NCBI GenBank assembly: GCA_910584325.1
Contig: CAJTZH010000042.1
Location: forward strand, 1 to 23,178
Reading direction: 5' to 3'
From: an uncultured Lachnospiraceae bacterium
Lineage (GTDB): Bacteria; Bacillota; Clostridia; Lachnospirales; Lachnospiraceae
Length of the DNA stretch: 23,178 nt
Shown here: piece by piece, positions 6,499 through 15,106 of the stretch
How the letters are laid out: each line of letters opens with the position of its first letter
How positions within the stretch are numbered: the stretch's first letter is position 1
The notes under the pieces: model-generated
Told to the model about the DNA's origin: nothing
Databases searched by the model: none
Seen by the model: only the letters and a program-made list of their open reading frames with translations
Program-made: the position numbers and the translations under genes

Positions 6499-7410
6499 CT
6501 AAAAATCACCAAGTTTTTTTACTTCCAGCTCAAGTTCTACACCAAACTGCTCAAAAACGCCTTTTTGAACAATTTGCACTAAATTCAAAACATCCTCTGC
6601 CGTCGCACTATTGTAATTGATAAGAAAACCCGAATGTTTTTTTGAAATCATGGCTCCGCCGCATTTATACCCTTTAAAGCCCGCATCCTCAATCAATTTT
6701 CCCGCGTAATATCCTTCGGGGCGTTTAAAGGTACTGCCCGCGCTTGGATATTCAAGCGGCTGCTTTTCTTTTCTGGCTTCTCTCAATTCCGCAAGTCTTT
6801 TCTTAATTTCGTCCGGATTGCCCTCTTTCAACTGGATGTGGGCCCTTAACACAATGAGATTCTGCTTTGCGGCAGCCGACGTCCGATAACCAAGTTCCAG
6901 TTCATCCGCAGGATAAAGCCGTGTTAAACCATCCATATCCATCATCGTAACACCGACCAGACAATCCTTCATCTCTCCGCCGTAAGCACCTGCATTCATC
7001 GCAACGGCTCCTCCCATCGTTCCCGGTATTCCCGTCGCGAACTCAAATCCCGTCAGTCCTCTTAATGCGGCTTCACTGCCAAATTTTGACAAAAGACATC
7101 CCGCCTCCACAACCGCTCGTGTCCCGTTCCACACAACATGACGGTATCTGTCGTAAATCTGTACAATAACGCCGCGGAACCCCGCGTCGCTGACCAAAAG
7201 ATTACTCCCGTTTCCCATGACAAAATACGGAATACCCTGCTGGCGACACAGCCTTATTACCTCCGCAATCTGCTCTATCGTTGTCGGCATAACAAGATAG
7301 TCCGCCGGTCCTCCGATGCGAAACGTCGTATGCTTATTCATCGGCTCATTTACTAATATGTTTCCTTCGTTTACAATTTGTTCTAATTCATTCAAAATAT
7401 TCTGTGACAT
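6499..7410 (-). CDS. murB: UDP-N-acetylenolpyruvoylglucosamine reductase MurB
   Basis: Cytosolic FAD enzyme that reduces UDP-GlcNAc-enolpyruvate with NADPH to UDP-MurNAc, the second step of peptidoglycan precursor synthesis. Seen in the 303 residues: HTTFRIGGPADYL near the start, the FAD-binding GSNLLVSDAGFRG, the GIPGTMGGAVAMNAGAYGGEM stretch, the catalytic serine in PSAGSTFKRPEG, and GGAMISKKHSGFLIN near the end. The compact length and the serine-containing loop fit the type II MurB of Gram-positives. The ATG at 7410 is preferred over a TTG nine bases further out; it is preceded by AGGATAGG. It lies 20 bases after the glucokinase stop, so it is probably in the same operon. Confidence 0.95.
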   Translation of the reverse strand: MSQNILNELEQIVNEGNILVNEPMNKHTTFRIGGPADYLVMPTTIEQIAEVIRLCRQQGIPYFVMGNGSNLLVSDAGFRGVIVQIYDRYRHVVWNGTRAVVEAGCLLSKFGSEAALRGLTGFEFATGIPGTMGGAVAMNAGAYGGEMKDCLVGVTMMDMDGLTRLYPADELELGYRTSAAAKQNLIVLRAHIQLKEGNPDEIKKRLAELREARKEKQPLEYPSAGSTFKRPEGYYAGKLIEDAGFKGYKCGGAMISKKHSGFLINYNSATAEDVLNLVQIVQKGVFEQFGVELELEVKKLGDF

Positions 7411-7430
7411 GAATATCAACCTATCCTAAA

Positions 7431-8372
7431 TTAATCTTCTAAAACAAGTTTTGCCGCGCCATACATTCCGGCATCATTTCCTAGTGTTGCCAAGACAATC
7501 TTCGCATTTTTGCTTGCATGAAACGCGTATTTTCTGTAGTTCTTTTCTATCGCGTCCGTCAAAATCCGCCCTGCTTTTGATACGCCGCCGCCGATTACAA
7601 AAATCTCAGGGTCCGCGACACACGCCACATGAGACATAGCAATTCCGAGGTATCTTCCCAAAATATCCACCGCTTCTTTCGCAAGTTCATCCCCGTCCTT
7701 TGCCGCGTCAAAAACCTCCTTCGCGGTTAAACCCTGCCTGTCACGCAAAACAGACGGAACAGACGAATTCTTCAACAGCTTTTTGGTCTGCCGCACGATG
7801 CCCGTTGCGGAAGCTGCCTGCTCAAGACATCCGCATTTGCCGCAGTTGCAGGCTTCCGTCTCATCGTAAATAACTGTCATATGTCCCACTTCACCGCCCG
7901 CGCCATGACTTCCGTTTACAGCTTTTCCGTTTAAAATAATACCGCCGCCTACACCGGTTCCGAGTGTAAGCATTGTAAGATTATCATAACCCTTACCGCC
8001 GCCCTGCCAGCTCTCGCCGAGCGCGGCAACCGTAGCGTCATTTCCCGCCTTCACGGGAAGTCCTGTCAGAGCGCCGAGTTCCTCTGCTACATTGAACACG
8101 CCCCATCCAATATTCACGCAGCCGTTCACCATACCGTCGTCCATAACCGGACCCGGCACACCGATTCCGATACCCCGCACCCGCTCTTTGGCAATCTTTT
8201 TATCGGATAATTCCTTTTCGACAGCATTGGCAATATCGGAAAGAACGTATCTTCCCGCCGCTTCCTTTCTTGTAGGAATTTCAAAACCGTGAATCAATTT
8301 CCCGGCTGTCTCAAATAGTCCAATCTTAATCGTTGTTCCGCCAACATCTACGCCAAAACAAACATCCTTCAT
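7431..8372 (-). CDS. glcK: ROK-family glucokinase
   Basis: Phosphorylates glucose with ATP to glucose-6-phosphate in the cytosol. The 313 residues show the ROK plan: the ATP-binding DVGGTTIKIGLF (9-20), GIGVPGPV (about 70-76), the catalytic base Asp112 in AGNDATVAALGE, the phosphate loop LGTGVGGGII (137-146), and the zinc site made of His164 in GEVGHM plus CNCGKCGC (175-182), ending with Glu184. A glucose-specific member is likely from the GEVGHM/zinc pattern, but other hexoses cannot be excluded. The ribosome binding site AAGGATAGG overlaps the end of hprK (8 bases between genes), so the two are tightly coupled. A kinase for free glucose next to HPr kinase fits a carbon-sensing cluster. Confidence 0.93.
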   Translation of the reverse strand: MKDVCFGVDVGGTTIKIGLFETAGKLIHGFEIPTRKEAAGRYVLSDIANAVEKELSDKKIAKERVRGIGIGVPGPVMDDGMVNGCVNIGWGVFNVAEELGALTGLPVKAGNDATVAALGESWQGGGKGYDNLTMLTLGTGVGGGIILNGKAVNGSHGAGGEVGHMTVIYDETEACNCGKCGCLEQAASATGIVRQTKKLLKNSSVPSVLRDRQGLTAKEVFDAAKDGDELAKEAVDILGRYLGIAMSHVACVADPEIFVIGGGVSKAGRILTDAIEKNYRKYAFHASKNAKIVLATLGNDAGMYGAAKLVLED

Positions 8373-8380
8373 GACAACAC

Positions 8381-9319
8381 CTATCCTTCGTTTTTCAGTT
8401 TTGATACCAGGTTCTGCTGTACTCTGTTATACAGTTCCTTTGCCGCATTGTACCCCATCTGTTTCTGCCTGTAATTTACCGCCGCCGATTCAACTATAAC
8501 TGCAAGATTTCGTCCCGGTCTGATAGGAATGGTTGTACACACCACTTTATTTCCAAGAAACTCCGTATACTCTTCTTCCAGTCCCAGTCTGTCATATTCT
8601 TTTTCCTTACTCCACTCTTCCAGTTTTATCACCATATTAATTGTCTGTGTTTCCTTGACGCTCTGTACGCCAAATAAAGTCTTTACATCTACTATACCTA
8701 TGCCGCGCAGCTCGATAAAATGTCTTGTAATATCCGGCGCCGTTCCGATTAACGTCTCGTCGCTCACCTTGCTGATTTCCACCGCGTCATCGGAAACAAG
8801 TCTGTGTCCCCGCTTAATCAGCTCAAGCGCCGCCTCCGATTTACCAATGCCGCTCTCTCCCATAATCAGTACGCCTTCGCCGTAAACATCCACCAGTACG
8901 CCATGTATGGTAATGGTCGGCGCAAGCTGAACTTTCAGCCAGCGGATTGCCTCCGCCATAAATGAAGACGTGGTAGAATGGTACTGCAATACCGGAACGC
9001 TGTATTTTAATGCAATCTCCAATAACATTTGCTCCGGTTCCAGCCCCCTGCAGAACAACAGACATGGAATATTGCTTGATAAAAGCTGGGTATAACGAAG
9101 CCTTCTCGTTTCCTCGTCTAACGTAGACAAATACGCGTACTCCACATTACCGATTAGCTGCATACGGTCGTTGTCAAAATGTTCATAAAATCCTGACAAC
9201 TGCAGAGCCGGCCTGTTAATTTCAGGAATATGCAGAAAAATATTATCGGTCGCTATCTGCGGCGTCTTATTTTTTAAACCCATTTTTTCAATCACTTTTG
9301 TTAACGCAACTCTATCCAT
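8381..9319 (-). CDS. hprK: HPr kinase/phosphorylase
   Basis: Bifunctional regulator that puts phosphate on Ser46 of HPr (and Crh) when ATP and fructose-bisphosphate are high, and removes it when phosphate is high. It thus controls catabolite repression with CcpA. The 312 residues have the family's N-terminal domain and the C-terminal kinase domain: His139 in ITIHGVLVDVYG, the P-loop GESGIGKS (154-161), the GHRLVSDDAVEI stretch with Asp177/Asp178, and the signature ELRGIGIVDVKTLFG (203-217). All catalytic positions are present. The start follows GGGAGGAA at five bases. It heads the hprK-glcK-murB-rapZ-whiA-crh part of the run, with its own promoter. Its substrate in view is the Crh-like protein at the operon's end; ordinary HPr is not in the window. 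Confidence 0.96.
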   Translation of the reverse strand: MDRVALTKVIEKMGLKNKTPQIATDNIFLHIPEINRPALQLSGFYEHFDNDRMQLIGNVEYAYLSTLDEETRRLRYTQLLSSNIPCLLFCRGLEPEQMLLEIALKYSVPVLQYHSTTSSFMAEAIRWLKVQLAPTITIHGVLVDVYGEGVLIMGESGIGKSEAALELIKRGHRLVSDDAVEISKVSDETLIGTAPDITRHFIELRGIGIVDVKTLFGVQSVKETQTINMVIKLEEWSKEKEYDRLGLEEEYTEFLGNKVVCTTIPIRPGRNLAVIVESAAVNYRQKQMGYNAAKELYNRVQQNLVSKLKNEG

Positions 9320-9371
9320 CTCTATTCCTCCCGTTCACATTCATTTTTATACGTCCATTGTAGTTTCATTT

Positions 9372-9401
9372 ATCATACCATATAAAACCGCCTGTTTGCA
9401 A
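9372..9401 (-). promoter_or_regulatory. Promoter upstream of hprK
   Basis: On the minus strand TTGCAA, an 18-base spacer and TATGAT, with TGG directly before the -10 (extended -10). It lies in the 88-base gap after uvrC, which has no terminator. hprK and the genes after it can thus be read both from here and by read-through from ftsH-uvrC. Confidence 0.6.
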
Positions 9402-9407
9402 CCGGAC

Positions 9408-11255
9408 TTATGAATGAAAATATTCGTAAACTTTCTGCGCTACCTGCTCCGTTATATTCGGAACTTTCATCAGTTCCTCCACATCCGCTTTCTTAATGGC
9501 TTCAATATCCATAAAATATTTCATCAGCGCTTTTCTTCTTACCGGTCCCACGCCTTCTATCTCATCGAGCACAGACTTCACCTGAGACTGGGTCCGCAGG
9601 CTCCTGTGGTACTCAATTGCAAAACGATGCGCCTCATCCTGAACTCTCGTTATTAGTTTAAATCCCTCTCCTCTGGTGTCAATCGGAAGTTCTACATTAT
9701 TAAAGTACAGTCCTCTCGTTCTGTGATTGTCATCTTTCACCATACCGCAAACCGGAATATGAATTTTTAAATTATCCAGAACCTTTAACGCCACATTGAC
9801 CTGACCACGACCTCCATCCATCATAATTAAATCCGGAAAAACACTGAAACTCGTATATTCCCCCGACATGCGCTCGTTCTGTCCGTGGGTAAATCTCCTA
9901 GTCAGAACTTCTTCCATACTGGCGTAATCATTGGGTCCCTTTACATACTTAATCTTAAATCGGCGGTAATCGTGGCGCTTTGGTTTCCCGTTTTCAAAAA
10001 CAACCATTGAACCAACCGACTCCATGCCGCTGATGTTGGAAATATCAAACGCCTCAACACGCTTCAGTTCCGAAAGATTTAACAGTCCGGCAATCTCTGC
10101 CATCGCTCCGATTGTACGCTCCTGTTCGCGGCGGATACGTTCCAAATCCTGCGTTAACACCATCTTTGCGTTCTTTTCCGCCAGTTCCACCATTTTTTCT
10201 TTCTGACCGCGCTTTGGCACTTCAATATGCACCCTCTGCCCCCTGCGCTCCGTCAGCCAGTTTTCAATCACCGCAGCTTCTTCCAGTTCGTCCTGCACCA
10301 TAATATGTGCAGGAATAAACGGTGTTCCGCCGTAATACTCTTTAATAAATCCCGTGACAATCTGCGTTCTCTCTTCCGCGATTGCCATATTCATATGAAA
10401 ATGCTCTCTGCCCATCAGCTTTCCGTCACGGATAAAAAATACCTGTATCACGGCGTCTTCGCCCTCGATGGCGCAAGCGATAATATCTTTGTTCTCCATA
10501 TCGGAGTTCGTAATCTTTTGTTTCTGGGCAATCTGCTTCACGCTGCCGAGTAAATCGCGATACTCCGCCGCCGCCTCAAATTCCATACTGCCTGCCGCCT
10601 GATTCATTTTCTCCGTCAGCATGGAAATCACACCCTGATAACTTCCGTTCAAAAATTCCAGCGCTTTCTTAACCGACTCGTTATACTCATCCTTGGAAAT
10701 ATAACCCTGACACGGCGCCGCGCACTGTTTAATATGATAATTCAGACACGCCCTTCCGATTCCAATATCCTTAGGAAGCGCTTTATTACACGTTCTGATT
10801 CTGTAAATTTTTCGTAAAAGCTCAATTGTATCCTTAACTGCTCCTGCGCTCGTATACGGTCCGAAATACTTCGCCTTGTCGCGCTTCATCTGCCTTGCCA
10901 GAATAATCCTCGGATAATCTTCACTGACCGTTACCTTAATGTACGGATATGATTTATCGTCTTTGAGCATCGTATTGTATTTCGGGCGGTGTTCCTTTAT
11001 TAAATTGCACTCTAAAACAAGCGCCTCCAGCTCCGAATCTGTGATAATATACTCAAAATGGTCGATATGTTCCACCATCTTAATAATCTTTGGCGATTTA
11101 TTCCGGCTGCTTTGAAAATACTGCCTTACACGATTTTTAAGACTGATTGCCTTACCTACATAGATAATTTCATCAGCCTTATCGTGCATAATATATACTC
11201 CCGGCTTTGCCGGGAGTTTTTTTAGTTCTTCTTCTATATTAAATGTCAGACTCAT
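9408..11255 (-). CDS. uvrC: Excinuclease ABC subunit C
   Basis: Nuclease of nucleotide excision repair that cuts on both sides of a lesion held by UvrB. In the 615 residues: GIY-YIG nuclease at the N terminus (GVY 19-21, YVG 32-34, Arg42); four cysteines at 156, 170, 178 and 182, matching the cluster-binding cysteines described for UvrC; the UvrB-contact UVR motif (about 211-240); the RNase H-like second nuclease (EAFDISNISG to RHDYRRFKIK); and a helix-hairpin-helix end (IEGVGPVRRKALMKYF). The start ATG overlaps the last 17 bases of ftsH and gives the family-typical FNIEEELKKLPAKPGVY. The site before it is weak (GAAG), so it may depend on translation from ftsH. A start at 11300 would lie deeper in ftsH with a basic extension unlike the family. 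Confidence 0.95.
   Translation of the reverse strand: MSLTFNIEEELKKLPAKPGVYIMHDKADEIIYVGKAISLKNRVRQYFQSSRNKSPKIIKMVEHIDHFEYIITDSELEALVLECNLIKEHRPKYNTMLKDDKSYPYIKVTVSEDYPRIILARQMKRDKAKYFGPYTSAGAVKDTIELLRKIYRIRTCNKALPKDIGIGRACLNYHIKQCAAPCQGYISKDEYNESVKKALEFLNGSYQGVISMLTEKMNQAAGSMEFEAAAEYRDLLGSVKQIAQKQKITNSDMENKDIIACAIEGEDAVIQVFFIRDGKLMGREHFHMNMAIAEERTQIVTGFIKEYYGGTPFIPAHIMVQDELEEAAVIENWLTERRGQRVHIEVPKRGQKEKMVELAEKNAKMVLTQDLERIRREQERTIGAMAEIAGLLNLSELKRVEAFDISNISGMESVGSMVVFENGKPKRHDYRRFKIKYVKGPNDYASMEEVLTRRFTHGQNERMSGEYTSFSVFPDLIMMDGGRGQVNVALKVLDNLKIHIPVCGMVKDDNHRTRGLYFNNVELPIDTRGEGFKLITRVQDEAHRFAIEYHRSLRTQSQVKSVLDEIEGVGPVRRKALMKYFMDIEAIKKADVEELMKVPNITEQVAQKVYEYFHS
11197..11223 (+). terminator. 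Terminator-like hairpin inside uvrC, antisense orientation
   Basis: ACTCCCGGC, TTT, GCCGGGAGT form a 9-bp perfect stem, with seven T from 11217 on the plus strand. This is a textbook intrinsic terminator, but it is antisense to uvrC and made of its codons 12-20 (KLPAKPGVY region). It would stop transcription going from hprK toward ftsH. In the uvrC message the same bases fold into a strong hairpin near the start of the coding region. Confidence 0.5.
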
Positions 11256-13170
11256 TTTTTTCTTCGGTTTCCTTTGCCAATTCTTCGGCTGCCGGCTCAA
11301 TCCCCTTTACTTCATTGAAAATCTCCATGAACTGCTTACCGGTTATCGTTTCTTTCTCAAAGAGATATGCCGCTATTCTGTCCAGTACATCCCGGTTCTC
11401 GGAAAGAAGCTTCTTTGCCTCCTCATAGCATTTCTTGAGAAGATTTTTCACTTCTTCGTCAACCTGTGCCTGCGTCATCTCAGAACAATTCATTCTCGCA
11501 TTGGCGTCCAGATATCTGTCTTCCACTGTAGCAAGCGCCATTAAACCGAAATGCTCCGACATACCGTACCTGGTAATCATAGACTTGGCAATGTTCGTCG
11601 CTTTCTCAATATCGTTTGACGCGCCTGTCGTCACCGTGTCAAACACAAGTTCTTCCGCCGCACGTCCGCCAAACAACGTAACAAGTTCCGTCATCATCTC
11701 TTCCTGCGTCATCAGATATTTCTCTTCTTCCGGCACCTGCATTACATAACCGAGAGACCCCATCGTTCTTGGGACAATAGTAATCTTTTGAACCGGTTCC
11801 GCGTTCTTTCGCAGGCAGGTAATCAGTGCATGACCCACTTCATGGTAAGCCACCGTTCTCTTCTCTTTCTCACTGAGAATCCTGTCTTTCTTCTCCTTAC
11901 CGGCAATCACCACCTCCACAGACTCAAACAAATCCTTCTGCGAAACGACTTTACGTCCTTCCTTGACCGCATTAATAGCCGCCTCGTTAATCATATTGGC
12001 AAGGTCTGAACCAACCGCGCCGGAAGTCGCGAGCGCAATCGCGTCCAAATCCACGGTATCATCCATTAAAACGTCCTTGGAATGTACCTTCAATGTCTCG
12101 ACTCTTCCCTTCAAATCCGGCTTATCCACAATAATTCTTCTATCGAGACGTCCCGGTCTTAACAACGCCTTGTCCAGAACGTCCGGGCGGTTCGTCGCCG
12201 CCAGGATAAAAATACCCTTCGAGGTATCAAAACCGTCCATCTCCGCCAAGAGCTGGTTCAACGTCTGCTCCCGCTCGTCATTTCCTCCGCCGTAACGCGA
12301 ATCCCTCGACTTACCGATGGCATCAATCTCGTCAATAAATATAATACACGGCGCGTTCGTCTGCGCCTGTTTAAACAAATCACGGACTCTTGACGCGCCC
12401 ACGCCGACAAACATCTCTACAAAATCCGAACCTGACAAAGAAAAGAACGGAACTTTCGCTTCCCCTGCAACCGCTTTGGCAAGAAGCGTCTTACCCGTTC
12501 CCGGAGGCCCTACCAGCAATGCTCCCTTTGGCAGTCTGGCGCCAATCTTTGAATACTTGTCCGGATTATGAAGAAAGTCGACGATTTCCGTCAGCGATTC
12601 CTTCGCTTCATCCTGCCCCGCCACATCCTTAAACGTAACGCCCGTCTCTTTTTCCATATACATCTTGGCATTGCTCTTGCCTACGCTGCCCATCATTCCG
12701 CCGCCTTTGGAAATTCTGCGGAATACAAAAGAAAACATAATATATATAAAAATAAACGGTAAAATATACATCAAAATAAAATCCAGTATCGAAGAATTCG
12801 TATCGGGAATGTATGGTTCCACTTCGATACCTTTCTCAATAAGACGCTCGGTAATCTTGGTCGTCTCCTCGGCATAACCCGTATAATAATTAAACTCCAG
12901 TCCTTCATACGGCTGTTCCTTCGGGTGGATTACTATCTTATCCGATTCATATTTGACGGACAAAACCTTGCCCTCTTCAATCATGGTAAGAAATTCCGAA
13001 TATTTAATCTTCTTACTGGTAGAACCGTACATCACACTATTGAGACAACTCATACCCAATATCGTCACAATGAACGCAATCATAATGACAATCAGGGTTT
13101 GTCCTCCCTTCGGTCCCTTACCGCCCGGCATATTGCCCTTGTTATTGTTGTTATTGTTTCTATCATCCAT
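11239..13170 (-). CDS. ftsH: ATP-dependent zinc metalloprotease FtsH
   Basis: Membrane-anchored AAA protease that degrades unstable and misassembled proteins as a hexamer. In the 643 residues: an asparagine-rich and glycine-rich N-terminal lead with six consecutive Asn, membrane helix 1 (about 24-43), an outside domain, membrane helix 2 (about 127-150), Walker A GPPGTGKT (221-228), Walker B IIFIDEID (276-283), the arginine-finger region RPGRLDRRI, and the zinc site HEVGH (443-447), where HEAGH is the common form. All catalytic residues are present. The ATG at 13170 gives MDDRNN; its ribosome site GGAAAGG is 12 bases away, a little long. A TTG seven codons upstream is a weaker choice. ftsH leads the long minus-strand run and is divergent from pyrG. 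Confidence 0.96.
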   Translation of the reverse strand: MDDRNNNNNNKGNMPGGKGPKGGQTLIVIMIAFIVTILGMSCLNSVMYGSTSKKIKYSEFLTMIEEGKVLSVKYESDKIVIHPKEQPYEGLEFNYYTGYAEETTKITERLIEKGIEVEPYIPDTNSSILDFILMYILPFIFIYIMFSFVFRRISKGGGMMGSVGKSNAKMYMEKETGVTFKDVAGQDEAKESLTEIVDFLHNPDKYSKIGARLPKGALLVGPPGTGKTLLAKAVAGEAKVPFFSLSGSDFVEMFVGVGASRVRDLFKQAQTNAPCIIFIDEIDAIGKSRDSRYGGGNDEREQTLNQLLAEMDGFDTSKGIFILAATNRPDVLDKALLRPGRLDRRIIVDKPDLKGRVETLKVHSKDVLMDDTVDLDAIALATSGAVGSDLANMINEAAINAVKEGRKVVSQKDLFESVEVVIAGKEKKDRILSEKEKRTVAYHEVGHALITCLRKNAEPVQKITIVPRTMGSLGYVMQVPEEEKYLMTQEEMMTELVTLFGGRAAEELVFDTVTTGASNDIEKATNIAKSMITRYGMSEHFGLMALATVEDRYLDANARMNCSEMTQAQVDEEVKNLLKKCYEEAKKLLSENRDVLDRIAAYLFEKETITGKQFMEIFNEVKGIEPAAEELAKETEEKNESDI

Positions 13171-13204
13171 TGAATCGTTCTGCCTTTCCAAATATTTCTA
13201 TACC

Positions 13205-13234
13205 ATTATACTTTGTTTCACTATAATAAATCAA
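13205..13234 (-). promoter_or_regulatory. Promoter of ftsH
   Basis: On the minus strand TTGATT, an 18-base spacer and a perfect TATAAT, about 35 bases before the ftsH ATG. Confidence 0.65.
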
Positions 13235-13301
13235 TATATAGAGTGTGAATTTTTAAACACATTTATTAAATATTTCTTAAAACAAATTATTCCAATATTA
13301 T

Positions 13302-13330
13302 TTGAAAAAAAAGTCAAACTGGGGTATAAT
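13302..13330 (+). promoter_or_regulatory. Promoter of pyrG
   Basis: TTGAAA, a 17-base spacer and TATAAT. The leader to the ATG is about 50 bases and AT-rich, without a terminator hairpin. Confidence 0.8.
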
Positions 13331-13387
13331 ATACTAATTGTTATTATTAAAGAATAATTTTTAAAACACACCATAAGGAGGAAAATT

Positions 13388-14998
13388 ATGTCCGTAAAGT
13401 ATGTCTTCGTTACAGGCGGCGTTGTATCCGGATTAGGAAAAGGAATTACTGCCGCTTCACTCGGACGCTTATTAAAGTCACGCGGTTTTTCTGTAACCAT
13501 GCAGAAATTTGACCCATACATCAACATTGACCCGGGTACCATGAACCCGATTCAGCACGGCGAAGTGTTCGTCACGGACGACGGCGCCGAAACAGACCTT
13601 GACCTGGGTCACTATGAACGTTTTATTGACGAAAGTCTTACAAAAAATTCCAACGTAACCAGCGGTAAAGTCTACTGGTCGGTTCTGAACAAGGAACGGC
13701 GCGGCGACTTTGGCGGAGGTACGGTTCAGGTCATTCCACATATTACAAACGAAATCAAGAGCCGTTTCTACAGGGATTTTTCTTCGGATGAGACCAAGAT
13801 TGCCATTATTGAAGTCGGCGGCACTGTGGGTGATATCGAGAGCCAGCCGTTCCTTGAGTCCATCCGCCAGTTTCAGCATGAAGTAGGACGTGAAAACGCC
13901 ATTCTCATTCATGTCACACTGATACCTTATCTGAAGTCATCAGGCGAGATGAAAACAAAACCGACGCAGGCAAGCGTTAAAGAATTGCAGGGAATGGGCA
14001 TCCAGCCGGATATCATTGTATGCCGTTCCGAGCATCCTCTTGACGCGCCGATTAAAGAGAAACTTGCTCTGTTCTGCAACGTACCAAAGAGCCATGTTTT
14101 ACAGAACCTTGACGTCGATATTTTATATGAAGCCCCTCTTGCAATGGAAGAAGAACATCTCGCGCAGGTTGCCTGTGAATGTTTAAAACTTCCGTGTCCT
14201 GAAGCTGAACTAAAAGAATGGCGCGATATGTGCATTGCGTGGAAGAACCCGACAAGGTCCGTTTCCGTGGCGCTGGTCGGTAAATATATCCAGCTTCACG
14301 ACGCGTACATCAGCGTAGTTGAAGCTCTAAAGCACGGCGGCGTCGCCAGCTTTGCATGCGTTAATATTAAGTGGATTGATTCAGAGCATATCAACGACGA
14401 AAATGCTGCCGATTACTTAAAAGACGTTGACGGCATCCTTGTTCCGGGCGGTTTCGGAAACCGCGGTATTGAGGGCAAGATTTCCGCTATCAAATACGCA
14501 AGAGAGAACAACGTTCCGTTCCTCGGATTATGCCTTGGCATGCAGTTATCCATTGTGGAATTTGCAAGAAATGTCATTGGCTACAGTGACGCGCACAGTG
14601 TAGAACTGGCGCCGTCAACCACCCATCCTGTCATTCACCTGATGCCGGACCAGGAAGGCATCGACGATATCGGCGGAACATTAAGACTCGGTTCTTATCC
14701 TTGCGTGCTGGACAAGTCTGCCAAAGCATTTGAATTATACGGCGAGGAAACTATTCACGAGCGGCACAGACACCGCTATGAAGTCAACAACGATTACAGA
14801 AACGCCCTCTCTGAAAACGGCATGAAGCTTTCCGGTATCTCTCCGGATGGAAGAATTGTGGAAATGATTGAAATCCCTTCTCATCCGTGGTTCGTCGCAA
14901 CGCAGGCGCATCCTGAATTTAAATCGCGCCCAAACAGACCGCATCCGCTATTTAAGGGATTCATTAAAGCCGCGTTAGAGCATATGGAAAATCGATAA
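13388..14998 (+). CDS. pyrG: CTP synthase
   Basis: Makes CTP from UTP, ATP and glutamine; the last step of pyrimidine nucleotide synthesis. The 536 residues have the N-terminal synthetase domain with SGLGKG (14-19), FDPYINIDPGTMNPIQHGEVFVTDDGAETDLDLGHYERF in several pieces around 41-79, and GGTVGDIESQPF (144-155). The C-terminal glutaminase domain carries Cys382 in GLCLGMQL and a His-Glu pair in AQAHPEF near the end. All key residues are intact. The start is fixed by AAGGAGG six bases before ATG. There is no clear terminator after it, and the next gene follows after 108 bases, so both may be read together up to the terminator at 16078. Confidence 0.97.
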   Translation: MSVKYVFVTGGVVSGLGKGITAASLGRLLKSRGFSVTMQKFDPYINIDPGTMNPIQHGEVFVTDDGAETDLDLGHYERFIDESLTKNSNVTSGKVYWSVLNKERRGDFGGGTVQVIPHITNEIKSRFYRDFSSDETKIAIIEVGGTVGDIESQPFLESIRQFQHEVGRENAILIHVTLIPYLKSSGEMKTKPTQASVKELQGMGIQPDIIVCRSEHPLDAPIKEKLALFCNVPKSHVLQNLDVDILYEAPLAMEEEHLAQVACECLKLPCPEAELKEWRDMCIAWKNPTRSVSVALVGKYIQLHDAYISVVEALKHGGVASFACVNIKWIDSEHINDENAADYLKDVDGILVPGGFGNRGIEGKISAIKYARENNVPFLGLCLGMQLSIVEFARNVIGYSDAHSVELAPSTTHPVIHLMPDQEGIDDIGGTLRLGSYPCVLDKSAKAFELYGEETIHERHRHRYEVNNDYRNALSENGMKLSGISPDGRIVEMIEIPSHPWFVATQAHPEFKSRPNRPHPLFKGFIKAALEHMENR

Positions 14999-15106
14999 AC
15001 TTACCGGCCGCCTCTATTATATCTGTGGATTTCTGCCGATATAGTATTATAAGCATAGAATTGCTTTTGCAGCAATTTATTTCAAGAAGAACAAGGAGGT
15101 TTTTCA

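Noticed and set aside
11256..11300. Longer uvrC start
   Set aside because: It lies within ftsH in another frame and adds a basic lead that UvrC proteins do not have.
13331..13387. Reiterative-transcription or attenuator control of pyrG as in Bacillus
   Set aside because: The leader has no GGG start run and no terminator hairpin.
13388..14998. pyrG as part of the phosphoramidate system because the pathway uses CTP
   Set aside because: pyrG is a housekeeping gene more than 5 kb away, with a minus-strand operon in between; no link is visible.
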